Notes: generated by a model not told the origin, from the letters alone. A stretch of 64,000 nt of DNA from Malaya genurostris (GCF_030247185.1 NC_080570.1:163096882-163160881); one strand, 5' to 3'. Shown: positions 1-11,160, counted from the stretch's first letter. Translations and numbers: made by a program.

Positions 1-36
1 GGTATTGCCATCGTCATCGTAGTCCTCGATTTGAAG
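1..36 (-). CDS. Internal exon start of a minus-strand gene (partial at window edge)
   Basis: On the minus strand a pyrimidine-rich tract ending in CGCAG (complement of about 37-55) is a good splice acceptor. The 36 bases after it read in phase 0 as an acidic stretch, LQIEDYDDDGNT, and run off the window edge. This phase matches the GTGAGT donor at the end of the exon at 7162-7557, also phase 0, which would join ...PADNIV to LQIEDYDDD. I infer that both belong to one gene with a 7.1 kb intron. Only 12 codons are visible, so product and function are unknown. An extra exon in between cannot be excluded. Confidence 0.4.
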
Positions 37-1093
37 CTGCGAGAAAAAATAAAAAACGATTCAATTGACGAGTGAGGTTTTGAAGCTGCGTATCTGTAGT
101 TTGACAGTGTGTGTGTGGAACTAAGCTTCAACGAACAGTAGCAAATGATTAAACTATATTAATCCCGATCCCGAAGTAATTAGTAAACGATCGTCTGTAG
201 AAAGACCGTCACGTTACATGATCTGTATGCAAATAAGTGGGAAGACGCATTGTTTTATCCCGTTTTTTTTTCTAGATTCCATCTAGAAGGAAAATATTTG
301 ATTAAAATTAGTTAGTACTCAACCAATGGAACGGATGGTGATGGCCTTGTCAAATTTCAAGTTAATTACCCCTCCTGGTTTCTAGGTTTTAGTTTCGGAT
401 GCGCAAAAGGAGAACTCCAACCTGTTTTGTTGTCAAATTTGATTAACTATTCCTAGCTACTTAATCGCAAATAATTTGAAATTTTAGAGTACTCTACAAA
501 AACTGACGACTGACGAAAGATATACCCAAAAACGTATCGAATGGGTTGATATAATTTCGATCGTGTCTGGGTTAATTGAAAAAACCGTTTTGGACTCAAA
601 TAAATAACCGAACTTACAATTTGAAACAGCAAAATTTAGGACGAAATATTCCTAGCTTCAATTATGCTTCACATTCGATTGTTAGTTAAACATAGAACTA
701 ATTGAATTAATTATAACTTCCTTGCAAATTCTGAATGTTACAGAAAGATGATCTGTGTCACAGCCCAGCATGAGTTATCAGTTCACTACAAATGTGACTT
801 TGATCTGTTAGAATCAGATCAATTGTACAGGGGTTCCTCGCGGGAGAGAAACAAGTTGGACTATTTGGAGATGGAATCGAACAAAAAAAATCTGCAAAGA
901 GTTTATTATGAAGTATTTTTCCCTTCCATTGGAATGGCAAAGATGCTCCAGTGATAAAATTTGTTCCATGAGTGGTTTTTGTTTCGATTTCCAAGCCTTC
1001 GATAACTTTAGTATTGAAAGAAAGTTAAATTTCGACGTTCGCTTTGCCGTTGGACAAAAATCGATAAATAATTTCAATTTGACATTTGGTTTA
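37..1093. other. AT-rich intronic DNA, nothing recognised
   Basis: No gene, RNA or clear repeat is seen. Short open frames at 748-1156 overlap each other on both strands and have no coding character. This is probably part of the long intron of the minus-strand gene (exons at 1-36 and 7162-7557). Confidence 0.5.
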
Positions 1094-2343
1094 AAGCTTG
1101 CTTCAGATAGAATTGGAACAAAGACAATTGCCTGTATTTCAGTTATTTATTATTGAATTCAAGATCTTTTTTTGATACAAATGTAGTGTTTTCTTCATAC
1201 TGTTAAGAAAAAATACGGATAAAATTATTTGTCACGGTTCCAAAGGAACTCTCGAATTTTTCCTGTAACACGTTTTAACTATCTTATTCCACCAGGTCGT
1301 CATCTGATTGATATCTTTGACAACCTGCCTTGAGTCTCCTCTTCATGATTGCCCAGTATTTCTCAATAGGGCGGAACTGGGGGCAGTTGGGTGGGTTAAG
1401 GTTTTTCGGAACAAACTGGACCCCTTTCTCTGCATACCATTCTTGAACGACTTTGCTGTAATGACGGCTTGCCAAATCTGGCCAAAACATTACGGGATGG
1501 TTGAATCGGCAAAATTCGTTTTTGGAGACACCCTTTTTGGTATAGTTCCGATGTCATTATCTTATTTGTAACGAAAACTCGTTTTTTTTTTGCCACAGCT
1601 GCAAATGCCCTGCCAAATCATAAATTTTCTTGCAAATTTGTCGGCAAAACAAATTTAAATTTTACTGGAACATCCCCCCGAGTCGTTGCCAAGTAAAATT
1701 TTTGACCTGGGATTTGCCCGAAGCCAGCCTTGACATAGATTTCAGCGTCCATCAAAAGACACCCGTCGAACTTGGTCAGCACCTGGTCATATAGTTTCCG
1801 AGCACGAATTTTGACCACACTATTCTGTTATATGGTCCGAATTGGCTGTTTGCTAGCTCGACCCGACTTGATTCCTTCCCGGAGTCGAGTTCTCCTCACG
1901 GTACTATGGGCAGCACCGAATTTTCTGGTCAAATCACGGTCCGACAGATTAGGATTTCTCTTAATCGTCTTCAAAATCTTAGCACGCAGTTTCCGGTCGA
2001 CAATTCCACTCCGACGATTGGCTTGAGGCTTCCGAATTGTCGTCAATGTTTCCTTACACCGTTTGATAACGCGCCATACGGTATTTCTGGGCAATTTCAG
2101 CTGTTGAGCTAGCCTAGATGCAGACCACAATGGATTTTCCAAATAACTGTGCACATTTTTTTCCCTTTTTTCGGCTTCCATGTTGATTGCTTACAAAGTA
2201 CAGTCGCTTTGCGGAATGTCAAAAAATCATACGTGAAGCTGACAAAATTCCCGACACGTGGGCGCCAAGAACTTCCAAATCCGTTCACCAGGAGCGCCAC
2301 AATATGAGCAACAGTTTGTGCCAATTCTAAATGAAGCAAGCTT
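1094..2343 (-). mobile_element. Tc1/mariner DD37E element, full length, TA-flanked (subfamily A copy 1)
   Basis: A 1250 bp element lies between TA dinucleotides at 1092-1093 and 2344-2345. Its inverted ends begin AAGCTTGCTTCA and match over about 30 bases (1094-1122 and 2315-2343). The interior on the minus strand is a disrupted transposase (separate entry). The same end sequence and transposase occur at 13975-14981. Element length, TA target and DD37E spacing fit the mosquito DD37E (ITmD37E) group of the Tc1/mariner superfamily. The element is non-functional because of frameshifts and stops. Confidence 0.85.
1284..2181 (-). pseudogene. DD37E transposase pseudogene (subfamily A copy 1)
   Basis: Reading leftwards from the ATG at 2179-2181, the N-terminal region (MEAEKREK..., to about 1828) carries the paired helix-turn-helix DNA-binding domain. 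An in-frame TAA follows. The next segment (1818-1618) holds the first catalytic Asp in LMDAEIYVKAGF, and the last (1490-1284) holds FWPDLASRHY and RPIEKYW. Exactly 37 residues separate the second Asp from the Glu. The family function is cut-and-paste transposition in the nucleus. Frame changes near 1600 and 1490 and the TAA mean it cannot make a whole enzyme. Interestingly the copy at 14136 has AAA where this copy has TAA, but has its own stop elsewhere, so the two decayed independently. Confidence 0.85.
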
Positions 2344-2345
2344 TA

Positions 2346-3290
2346 AGAAATGTTTCTATCACAATAGCAATATGAATTTTGTGGACTTCGAGAAAATTAT
2401 GAAACTAATCTTCACTCGATTTGGAAGATCGAACATTCCGATTCAAAATATTCAAATAATTCATTCAGGGGTTAGCCTAATGTGCACAAATTAAACTGCT
2501 TCATGCAAAACTCGGCAGTTCAATTGGAATTGCTAAGCAGACGTAAAGTTTCTACTATTTGCAGAACACCTTTTGTTTAGTACCGAAGTTCCATGTCTAA
2601 ACTGACGTACCGAACGAAAACGGATTTCCGACTTCAACTGGCCGATTCAAGTTTAGTCAACAAAATTCAAATCTTTATTTAATCGCTGTTGAATTTGTTA
2701 AATTCATAACAATATTATTTGTAAATTACCACCCAACTTGCAATGCTTCGGAAAGGGAAGAAGTTGAATTCATTTGAAAAAGCTGATCTTGTAGGTAGAC
2801 CATTTTATTTTCCTTTATTTTGCCTAAATTATCTTAGTTAAAAGAAATGAATTTCATTGAAGGATTAGTGGTAGGTAGTAGTCTACCTGTCACGCTAGCG
2901 TAACTGTCACCAGAGTAAGATGACGGAACAGATTTACCTGTTAATAATTAGAGTAAGGGTACCTGTGTTTTGTTTATTTACATTCGAAGGAAAAAGTGCA
3001 TTAGCAGACTTAGGCGTGACATGTGTGCCGTTTTGTTGATTTACAGGTATATTCTGTAAATTTAAAGTCATTGAACTAACTCGTTGTTGTCTAAGAGAAC
3101 GAGCGTTAAAAAAGACTGATGAACTCGAAGAATATCATTCTTTGGATGATAGCCTTAAAAAAAGGTTGACAGATTATGAGTCTTCGAAAAGACTGTTAGT
3201 GATTCAAGTAATCTTAAAAAAGACTGAAGCCTTGAATCGATGCAACTCTAGGCAACCAGAAACGACTGTTCAATACCGACTGGGGTAGTC
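2346..3290. other. Intronic DNA without recognised gene
   Basis: No gene is recognised. About 2485-2640 shares blocks such as GCTAAGCAGACGTAAAGT with 21535-21690, suggesting a dispersed repeat. A stretch open from about 3037 to 3287 on the plus strand (82 codons, Lys/Glu/Leu-rich, no ATG at its start) is preceded by a possible acceptor TTTACAG, but nothing in it is recognisable, so I do not call it a gene. Confidence 0.4.
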
Positions 3291-3500
3291 ATTAGATTTT
3301 CGAACTTGATCAATGACCCAACACTAGCTCTTGAACGAGCCTAAGATTGACTACATTGGTTCATTCATCTCCAAGAAAAATTGAGTAGATGACAAAAAGT
3401 TCGGTTTCGAGGTTTCGCCACTTACATCATTATATCTCCGGAACCGGAATCTCGTCGCACAGGAAGTATAGTTAAAGTGACTTGAATCACCCAAACCGAA
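3291..3500 (+). repeat. Dispersed repeat 'CCGGAACCGG' family, fragment
   Basis: Contains the blocks 'cttgatcaatg.cccaac', 'catctccaagaaaaattgag' and 'atatctccggaaccggaa', which recur in the same order at 10740-11100 and as relatives at 5520-6480, 17010-17340, 18010-18250 and (opposite strand) 36890-37520. It has no coding potential. The class of the repeat is not known to me. Confidence 0.6.
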
Positions 3501-4029
3501 ATGTCACGCAACATTTATAATGGCAATTAGGGCTATGTTCACGGTTCCGTCGTTTTAATTTGCGGAATTCTAATTATTACATCAAGCAAATTACTCTATG
3601 TATTAATGCCTGAAATTATAAAATTTTTATTTTATTTAACTACATCTATTATTGAGCAAGCTTCAAAATGTTTAAAACATAGACTGGATAATGAGTTTGG
3701 GTGGGTAATAAAATAACAGTTGTTTTTTGTCTATCTCATATTGGGCTTTTGTACCAATAGTCATCTCATTAGTAGAGTCGCTATATTATTTTGTCAGTTA
3801 ATCAACGAATTGTGATAAAATCGAATACAATATCTTTGCTTCGGTTGCAAGAAGCAATACCGCAGAAAAAAATAGTTCAATACTGCTGTTATAGCGATAC
3901 GAAAACTCAAACTCAATGCTCCTAAGTTCATCTCACTCCTATGACTAACAGTTTCCATATATAATATAACTACTGGAGTCGTTAACCTGTAAAAACCGAC
4001 TCTTGAAACAACTTTTTTTCTTACATGAC
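3501..4029. other. AT-rich intronic DNA, nothing recognised
   Basis: No gene or repeat is recognised in this stretch. An open frame on the minus strand (3794-4162) lies antisense to the transposase fragment at its right end and lacks coding character. Confidence 0.4.
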
Positions 4030-4160
4030 GCTCCCTCGCTATTCTGGCCTGATTTGACATCCTGTCACTATGCCAAAGATGCTTTGGAATGGTATAAAGC
4101 GAATGGAGTTCATGTTGTATCGAAAGAGGCGAATAAATATTACTATGGAGTTCTAAAAAC
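4030..4160 (+). pseudogene. DD37E transposase fragment
   Basis: A short plus-strand frame reads SLFWPDLTSCHYAKDALEWY followed by KANGVHVVSKE. This is the region around the second catalytic Asp of a DD37E transposase, diverged from the nearby copies. Sequence on both sides has no further homology, and the frame then ends. It is an isolated relic of a Tc1/mariner element. Confidence 0.7.
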
Positions 4161-4292
4161 AACTGATCATTGAATAGAAACAGGAAAGTTTTTTCGACCG
4201 TAATCTAGTCAAATCTACGAATCCAAATACACTAGAGTTCCGGAACTGGGAGTATTATACACAACGAATTCGGGGCTTCTTTATGAAATTGT

Positions 4293-4436
4293 CCGAGTTC
4301 TAATGCGTAGGGCGCTGGTCTTACAAGCCAGCTGTCATATGTTCGAACCCCGACCTGGAAGGATTCTTAGTGCCAGTAGAATCTTAGTACTAGCCATGCA
4401 ATGATTCTGTACGCTAATAATGCCCAGACTTTGCTT
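4293..4436 (+). mobile_element. tRNA-related SINE with 13 bp target-site duplication
   Basis: A tRNA-like head contains an anticodon-arm-like CTGGTCTTACAAGCCAG and a B-box-like GTTCGAACCCC, followed by a tRNA-unrelated body (GGATTCTTAGTGCCAGTAG...). It is flanked by the direct repeat TTTATGAAATTGT at 4280-4292 and 4437-4449, a target-site duplication made by LINE machinery. A related piece lies at 12072-12160. It resembles the tRNA-related SINEs of culicine mosquitoes (Feilai-like), transcribed by RNA polymerase III from internal A and B boxes. The T arm does not pair well, so it is not a functional tRNA. Confidence 0.75.
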
Positions 4437-4500
4437 TTTATGAAATTGTAAGCTTTTTCCTTTGAATATATAAGTAAATGAAAATCGATTTGACCAACTA

Positions 4501-5469
4501 AGGAGTGTATCGTTAAGTAGTTAGCAACATTCAAACAGTTATTACTCTGAAATGGCTTAATTTTTTGCAGCGTGTTTTGCGGTGACATGTTTGTTTACAT
4601 GTCAATAGCAGCTGCGCAATCGATTGGTTTCGGTACGGTTTATCGTTTCAATGATGAGTCGAATTGATCCGGAAACGCGAAAGAAAATTCTGCACACTTG
4701 GTGCTCAGAAAATGGTGTCACGTACAACGAAATTGCAAAACGGATGAAAGTGCACCACACCAGTGTCAAAAATATTATCGAGAAGTTCGGTAAGACCCTC
4801 TCCATGAAGAATTTGCCCCGATCAGGTAGGAAAACGGGTCCCAGCCAGCCCGGCCGGGACTTAAAAGTGGTTGAGTACATCAGGAAAAACCCATCGGCGT
4901 CGACGCGGGATTTGGCCAAGTAGTTCAACACCAGCATCGGGATGATTCAACGGATCAAAGTTCGGAACTCCCTGAAAACGTACAAGAAACAGATTTGCGG
5001 TCGTCGATTTTCTTCACGAAGGGCACAATTAACGCCAAGGTGTACGAGAAAGAATGTTTGAAGAAGAGAATGCTGCCACTGTACAGAAAGCATAAGGCTC
5101 CTCCTCTCTTCTGGCCGGATTTGGCTTCAGCCCACTACGCCAACTCCGTTCTACAGTGGTTGTCAAAAAATACTGTACAATTCGTGGAAAAGGACATCAA
5201 CCCACCGAACTGCCCGGATCTTCGACCAATTGAAAGGTATTGGGCAATTGTCGAGCGGCACTTTCGGAAGGAAGGTACAGTGTCCCAAAACATGCAGGAG
5301 TTAAAAAAAACGGGACAAAGTCCAAAGTGCGAGCGTTTCACAGAAACTAGGATTTCAGGATCAGTGAAATGCATAAAAATGTAATTTTTCTACAATATAT
5401 CGAAAACTGATGTCAAAATATGTTTTTTTTTCGCTTTTTATTCAATAATCAATGTTTCGATACACTCCT
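4501..5469 (+). mobile_element. Tc1/mariner DD37E element, internally deleted (subfamily B)
   Basis: A 969 bp element with inverted ends beginning AGGAGTGTATCG (4501-4512) and ending CGATACACTCCT (5458-5469), flanked by TA at 4499-4500 and 5470-5471. It is about 300 bp shorter than the 1250-1270 bp DD37E copies elsewhere in the window because the middle of the transposase is missing. It could move only with enzyme supplied by another copy. Confidence 0.85.
4651..5384 (+). pseudogene. DD37E transposase pseudogene, internal deletion (subfamily B)
   Basis: The first part (from ATG at about 4651, MMSRIDPETRKKILHTW...) encodes a helix-turn-helix DNA-binding domain and stops at TAG 4921-4923. The frame then resumes briefly and breaks. 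The second part (4995-5384) carries KECLKKRMLP, the second Asp in FWPDLASAHY and the Glu in RPIERYW, again 37 residues apart. The segment with the first catalytic Asp (DDE/D-x-YVK block) is absent, so the protein is dead. The family product is a nuclear cut-and-paste transposase. Confidence 0.8.
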
Positions 5470-5519
5470 TAGGAGAAAAGTAAGATAAATCCTTTTTGCA
5501 GTGTTTTACCACTATTTCC

Positions 5520-6480
5520 AATACTTCCGAAACCTAATTTCAAGGACCGGAAAAACCGAAGTTAGTTCGCATCACCAGCAACAAATATGACCGACAAATT
5601 GGAACAGTTGTGAACCCAATTGAAAAGAAATTTTCCCTCTTTCACTTCGTTGCTTTAGGCAGCGGTGTAAAATTTTTAAGTAGTTCTGGAACCGGAAGTC
5701 GGATCCAGACGAAAATCAAGAATTTTATTTGGGATTATAACACTCTCTACATAAACCCAAGTTCATGAAAACCGGTCAAAAAACAATGTTTTCGATGCTT
5801 CTGGAATCGAAAATCGAGAACCAGGACAGCCGGAATTAGTTTGATATTCTATCTATGAACAATGAATTTAACAAAGAATTTATCAATCAGTTTTATGGGA
5901 TTTGTACTAGTGTTTGCCATCGTTTATGAAAAAATACACGCGACATTGACCATTTTCCACTTCTAGTGCTCTAGTTTAGAACCAAAAGTCGAATGCGGAT
6001 GAAATGTTATATAAAGTTTTTAATAATTGTAAGACCTCTCGTTTGAATCTCAGTTTGTGAAAATCGGTCAAACCATTTCCGAGAAAATCGAGTGCATATT
6101 TTATACTTAATTTTCACCTATTACCCCATAACTCCGGAACCGGAAGTCGGATCCAAATGAAACTCAATAGCAGGTTATGGGACCTATTCCCGCTCCCACC
6201 TTTTATTGGAATCTAAGTTTGTGAAAATCGGTTCAACCATCTCTGGAAAAAGAGAGTGCATATATTTTCCATATTTTTGGAGCATATCACCCTGTATCTC
6301 CGGAACCGGAAGACGGATCCGGATGAAATTCAATAGCAAACTATGAGATCATAAGACCTTTTATTTGAATCCAAGTTTGTGAAAGTCGGTCCAGTCATCT
6401 CCAAGAAAATCGAGTGCACATTTTTGTTACATACACACATAGGCATTTGCTTAGTTCATCGAGCTGAGTCGAATGCTATA
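5520..6480 (+). repeat. Dispersed repeat with ~165 bp internal periodicity
   Basis: Several degenerate units carry GGAACCGGAAG.CGGATCC followed by 'atgaaa(c/t)tcaatagca', 'gtttgtgaaaatcggt' and 'aaatcgagtgca' (clear units start near 6130 and 6300, about 165 bp apart). The right end has 'acatacacacatag' and 'cgagctgagtcgaatg', the same closing block seen at about 11140 and 18225. There is no coding capacity. It is an internally repetitive dispersed element of unknown class within the long intron. Confidence 0.65.
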
Positions 6481-7161
6481 TGACAGTTGGTTTACACAGT
6501 GATTGCATAGCCTTCTTCTATATGAGAAAGGCAAAAACAAGCTACAACTATCGAAAAATTTCGAAAATCTTGGACAAAAACAGCGAAATCGGTTATAGAG
6601 AAGTCTGCACAGACCCTTCCCGATCAGATGGTAATAACAGAGTTATAAACACTGGAGTAATTTTTGTCAGAAATATTTTGTAACAAATTTTGAAATATTT
6701 TTGGCTGGTAGATTGTTAAAATAACAAAAATCATAGCAAAAATGGCTCTAGCGGGTTCAAAATCGTAACAGATTTTAAAACGTTTGTATCACAATTATTG
6801 TTGAATTTGATATAACTACAGAGGTCCGAAAGAAGAAATTTATAACAATAGTTGTAATAAATTAACAAATTTAACATAGAATAACTATATCACAGCCAAC
6901 TTATAGCATCGTTTTAATCCAAAATTGTTGAATGAGTTTTTTTTTATTGAATGAAGTTTAAGTTTTTTGAAATTCTGATTGTGGGGCGGGGCTAAGTTGA
7001 ACCGATTTTTATAAGCTAATTCATCGTCAACGAATATGTGATTTCAATTAAAAAATGTTAAAGCTAGCAACAAAAGTTTCATAATTTCACAATCCCAGTG
7101 CCTACCGTGAGCTTACTTGTCATCTCCTAGTCTTACCAGTCTCCCGATTTTCCCCACTCAC
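6481..7161. other. Intronic DNA up to the donor of exon 1
   Basis: AT-rich sequence without recognisable genes. The right end (7156-7161 on the minus strand) is the donor GTGAGT of the exon at 7162-7557. Another good donor-like GTAAGA lies at 7131-7136 but would leave phase 1 and hit a stop after the exon at 1-36. Confidence 0.4.
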
Positions 7162-7557
7162 CACAATATTGTCAGCTGGATTAGTGCTCAGTTCCAATTT
7201 ACCATTTACGTGTTCGGTGAACAGTAATTCCAAGTCGACGTTTTCATCCAGATCCAAAAAGTTGCTGATCGGAATGTGATCCGGTTCGAGAAATGTAAAA
7301 TTTTTCGTTCCAAAATGCTTCAACTCCACGATCACCGTACTGATGCCAACATTGTCGACTTCATTTTCGTCAACAGTAGGCGCTGCCGTTGTACTTCCGT
7401 TGAGTGTCTGTTTGGAGGACGTTGCTAGAGACTCGGTAGGTAGAACTGTCACTTCATCACTTTTCACTCGGCGGGATTTTTTTAGTAGATGACATTGTAC
7501 GATAGTTACTAGCACCAAAACCACAATAGCCTGTTCTAGTACCTTCTTCGAGGACAT
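7162..7557 (-). CDS. First coding exon of a secreted or lumenal protein of unknown function
   Basis: The minus-strand frame starts at ATG 7555-7557 (MSSKKVLEQ...); an upstream in-frame ATG at 7588-7590 adds 11 residues but gives a poorer signal peptide. Residues 1-23 form a signal peptide (basic N region, core AIVVLVLVTIVQC). A basic segment KKSRR, a Ser/Thr-rich linker (SLATSSKQTLNGSTTAAP) and an acidic segment (FLDLDENVDLELLFTEH) follow. The exon ends after DNIV at GTGAGT, phase 0, matching the acceptor at position 37. Without that splice the frame would end at TGA 7120-7122. I do not recognise the family. The protein is inferred to enter the secretory pathway. Confidence 0.6.
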
Positions 7558-10296
7558 TCTGGCAACAAGTCGAACGCAACTAAATAGCACTGCTCACTGT
7601 CCGAGAACTTGACGACTTTCAGACCCATAACGTTGTTATGAAATTGAAGTAATTAAAATTCTTCTCCTTCTTGTAAAGATCAACGGCTGGCTGGCCTTCA
7701 CTACTGTAAACTGCAGGTATGATAATCGATCGGCCGATCGCACAGGTTTTCACCGGAAAGCACACTTCCGATCACGGCTGACAGCGGACTAGCGCGAATT
7801 GAAACAACATGGCTTCTCACTAGAACCGACCGAAGGTCGTCCGTTCGTGAAGCGCTCGGGATGTCCTTGGCAGTCACATTTGGAAACGTATGTGCACTCC
7901 ACGGCAAAGTTCACTAACAAAGAAAATTGCAAGATAATCGCAATTTCCTGCAGTGGTCAGTCAAGCCGGTAGCCGCCTGTCTGCAGATGCTTTGAAGGTT
8001 GCAGCAGATTTTTGCTTCCGTGAATTTCGGTTGATGGTCGGCAACAAATGGTCGTGCAAACTTGCTACTCGATCACTAGATTCCTATGTTTGAGCGAAAG
8101 CTTAGCTAAAACTTGCCTATCCGAGTCGGTAGTTTGCTGAACGTAAATTACAAACACGTACCAGAACCGACGTGGCCAGTCGCGTACAAAACGCTTGATC
8201 GCGATTCTTCAGCCGATTCGCTTCAGAGAGAGGCTAACGATTGTAACGTCACTTTGATGGGCGTTCAGGTAAAAAAATGGATTTTCGCTTTCGAAAGTCC
8301 AGAGGTTCCGAATTCGGAGCCGCCATCGTGTTGACTAATTTTGTGTTTTTAATTTATTTGTTACATTTTTGTAGTGTGTTTCGGCGTTTTTTTTTGTTGT
8401 TTTGTTAGAGACCGGTAGATATTCGAGCGCAACTAAATCAAGTATGATGCTAAGAATGATGGGCTTCGTGTTTTCCAATTCACTCGGCCTTGATGATTTA
8501 GTTCTGAAATCGGCTGGTTCCCACTATTGTTTGAATGATTTATATCAAAGTAAAACACGTGTATTAGCATGTGGCATTTGATGTGTTGTCAACTTGATTT
8601 CCGTTCAATAAATTTTTCTGATTGTAAGTTCGTTTCAATTGTGGTAATTATTCTGTACCCTTGGAATCTTCCATGTTTCAACAAACGAAACATCGAATGT
8701 CCTGCGTCAGCGAACTTTAAATTATACTGTAACATATTTATATTTGTTCTTATGAGTAAACAAAGTGATTCGGCTCAGCGACTAAAAGGACAAGGTTATC
8801 CATAAGACACCAACGGGTGCTACGGTTGACAGAGCAGGGGAATTGTCTGAGCATTTAAATGCGCTAGCATCATACGAAGGAAATTATTATATTTCGCAGC
8901 TGATTGTTTCTGCTACTCGAACGTGTTTGTTATGATTAGCAGGAAAATGGCATCGCTTGGTAATAACATTTCTCAGTATCATAAAGATCATGAAATGCCG
9001 AGGGAGAAATTCACATGAGAGCTAAGTATCTGTCCTAGATAGGTAAAGAGTAAGTCAATTTTATACTGATGGACAAAATACACCGGTTGACAATAAACCC
9101 GCATCGATGCAAACTGTTCAGTTCTAAATGACAGGTTGTTTCTTCAGCTACAGCATCGTAAATGTGCGCTGTCCGCCGATTGATAAGAAAATTAGTTCTT
9201 GTCTTGAACAAAATACAAAAATAAAATGAAAATTGGTTTTTTCACCATATCAATAGAAAATGTTTTGTTATTCAACCTGAAAAGGAAATATGCTACAGGC
9301 TTGTAGTGAGTAACTTCCACAATTCTCCAGTAAACTAGTCCATCGGGAATCCAATGCCACACATTTAAAATGGACCTCTGTCGGCCGAGTTCGTTGAACG
9401 TAAGAATGACGTGCGGTTCAAATTGGTTTGTTTCAAAATTAGCAAACAAAAGTCTTGACCCTTTTCAATCTAAATTTATTTAAATATGGCTTTTAGGTCA
9501 ATTTGATTTTACTTTTATCAAAGACTACTTTTGCGTTGCTGGGTAACGTTTCGAAAGCTTATTTCATCATCTTCAGGCTAGAACGACAAAAGTTGTGAAA
9601 ACCTAGCACAAAACTATCATATACTAAAATATGACGGAATGTAATGAAATTGATCAGGCATTTCCTGGAATCCGTTCAACACTGATATTTTTTGTATTTG
9701 AACACTAAATGAAATGAAAGTGCAACTTAGAAATAGTCACTCTTCCTTGAATTTCTGATGAGAAACATTTCTAGCTCCAATTGCAATATTTTGGTTTGTG
9801 AATACGTCAAATCTAATGCTGAGTGATTGAAAAAATCTCATCTCACAGCCGTTTACTACTCATTTGAAACATTAGATACAAAAGATTGTTTTTGCACCAC
9901 ACAAATAATTTGATAGGAATAAAATAAATTTCACAGCAATTCCTGAAGAGTTTCATATTTCGATCTACGATTCTTGATTTCTTGTAAAATGTAATTAATG
10001 TTTCATATGAATATCATTTTATCACAAAAAACCACTTTGCTTACGCTTGTTTAATTTTCGAAGAAAATACTGGCGAAATTATATATCGAACCCTACACTG
10101 AAAAAGTCGATCTTAAAAATTTGAAGTCAAATTACAAAAAACACCATTCTCCATTGAATGGAATTCTGTTCCAGCTTATACCGTTTTCGTTCATTGATCA
10201 GAGCAGCCCGAGAGCTGACCCAGCCGCCACAACAACTGTTGATGAGTTTGTTTTAGCAACCTGGAGTCGCTCTAGATCGGACTCCAATGGCGTAGT
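7558..10296. other. 5' flank of the minus-strand gene, then intergenic DNA
   Basis: The 7558-8100 part is less AT-rich and is the likely 5' UTR and promoter of the gene at 7162-7557, but I see no convincing TATA box. An open frame at 8113-8334 (plus) has a donor-like GTAAAA after 8268 but no recognisable protein, so it is not called. The rest to 10296 holds no gene or repeat that I can name. Confidence 0.35.
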
Positions 10297-10550
10297 ATGA
10301 AATTTCCGAAATCGAAAAAAAAAATTTTGATGCCAAAAGGCTTAGAATTGCATGAAACGTCGAGATTTTGTGTCATCTCGAAAAAATTTTTTTTTTAAAA
10401 AATCGACTTTTTTGGACTAAAAAAGTCCCAGAAAGTTGATTTTTTCAGAAAAAAAATTTTTTTTTTGAGATGGCACTAAATCTTGACGTTTCATGCAGTT
10501 TTGAAAGTTTCGGCATCAAAAACAATTTTCGATTTTGGAAATTTCATGTA
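10297..10550. repeat. Foldback element (MITE-like), ~115 bp arms
   Basis: The left arm ('atgaaatttccgaaatcg', 'gcatgaaacgtcgagatttt', 'catctcgaaaaaatttttt') is repeated as a diverged reverse complement on the right ('gagatggcactaaatc', 'cgtttcatgcag', 'cgattttggaaatttcat'). A third, half copy lies at 16776-16870, followed as here by 'ctatggtgctttttcaa' and 'gggc.gcaccccttaa'. It is a non-coding, palindromic dispersed element. Confidence 0.65.
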
Positions 10551-10739
10551 CTCCCCCCTATGGTGCTTTTTCAAGATCGATAATTGTCAAACCTTTACCA
10601 CCGGGCAGCACCCCTTAAGCATGTCCGATTTTGCTCAAATTTTGCATGAGGACATTTTTCGAGGTGATTAAACTTTTGAGCACTAGCGCTTTACGAAATT
10701 AGAGGTGATCCCAAAATATTGGCACCCTAATATATATAA

Positions 10740-11160
10740 GAGCGGTAAAAATCAACGTGTTTTGTCGGTTACGTCACTTATACCATCATATCTCTGGAGC
10801 CAAAAGTCACAGCCATTTGATCTTTGAACTTGATCAATGGCCCGACAGTAGCTTTTAAACGAGCCCAAGTTTGTTAAAATCGGTTCAGCCATCTCTGAGA
10901 AAATTGAGCGCGTAAAAATACAACGCTTTTTGTCGGTTACGTCACTTATACAATCATATCTCCGGAACCAAAAGCCACAGCTATTTGATCTTTGAACTTG
11001 ATCAATGGCCCGAGAGTAGCTTTCAACGAGCATAAGTTTGTTGAAATCGGTTCAGCCATCTCTGAGAAAATTGAGCGCGTATAAATATCTTCGAAAAGTG
11101 CACACACACAGACATTTTCCGATCTCGTCGAACTGAGTCGAATGATATATAACGCTAAGG
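10740..11160 (+). repeat. Dispersed 'CCGGAACC' repeat, two 166 bp units
   Basis: Two tandem units begin 'tgtcggttacgtcacttata' at about 10762 and 10928, 166 bp apart. Each holds 'atatctc(t/c)gga', 'gatctttgaacttgatcaat', 'aaaatcggttcagccatctc' and 'gaaaattgagcgcgta'. The end has the closing block 'gaactgagtcgaatgatata' shared with 18225-18245. Same family as 3291-3500. Confidence 0.7.

Noticed and set aside
3037..3287. 82-codon open stretch, Lys/Glu/Leu-rich
   Set aside because: No start codon, no recognised family and only a weak acceptor. Could be chance or a retrotransposon gag-like relic.
4305..4360. tRNA-Val-like sequence
   Set aside because: The T arm and acceptor stem do not pair, and the unit has SINE body and target duplication, so it is a SINE head, not a tRNA gene.
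8113..8334. 73-codon plus-strand open frame with a donor-like GTAAAA after 8268
   Set aside because: No recognisable domain, no promoter evidence and no partner exon. It lies in the 5' flank of the divergent minus-strand gene.
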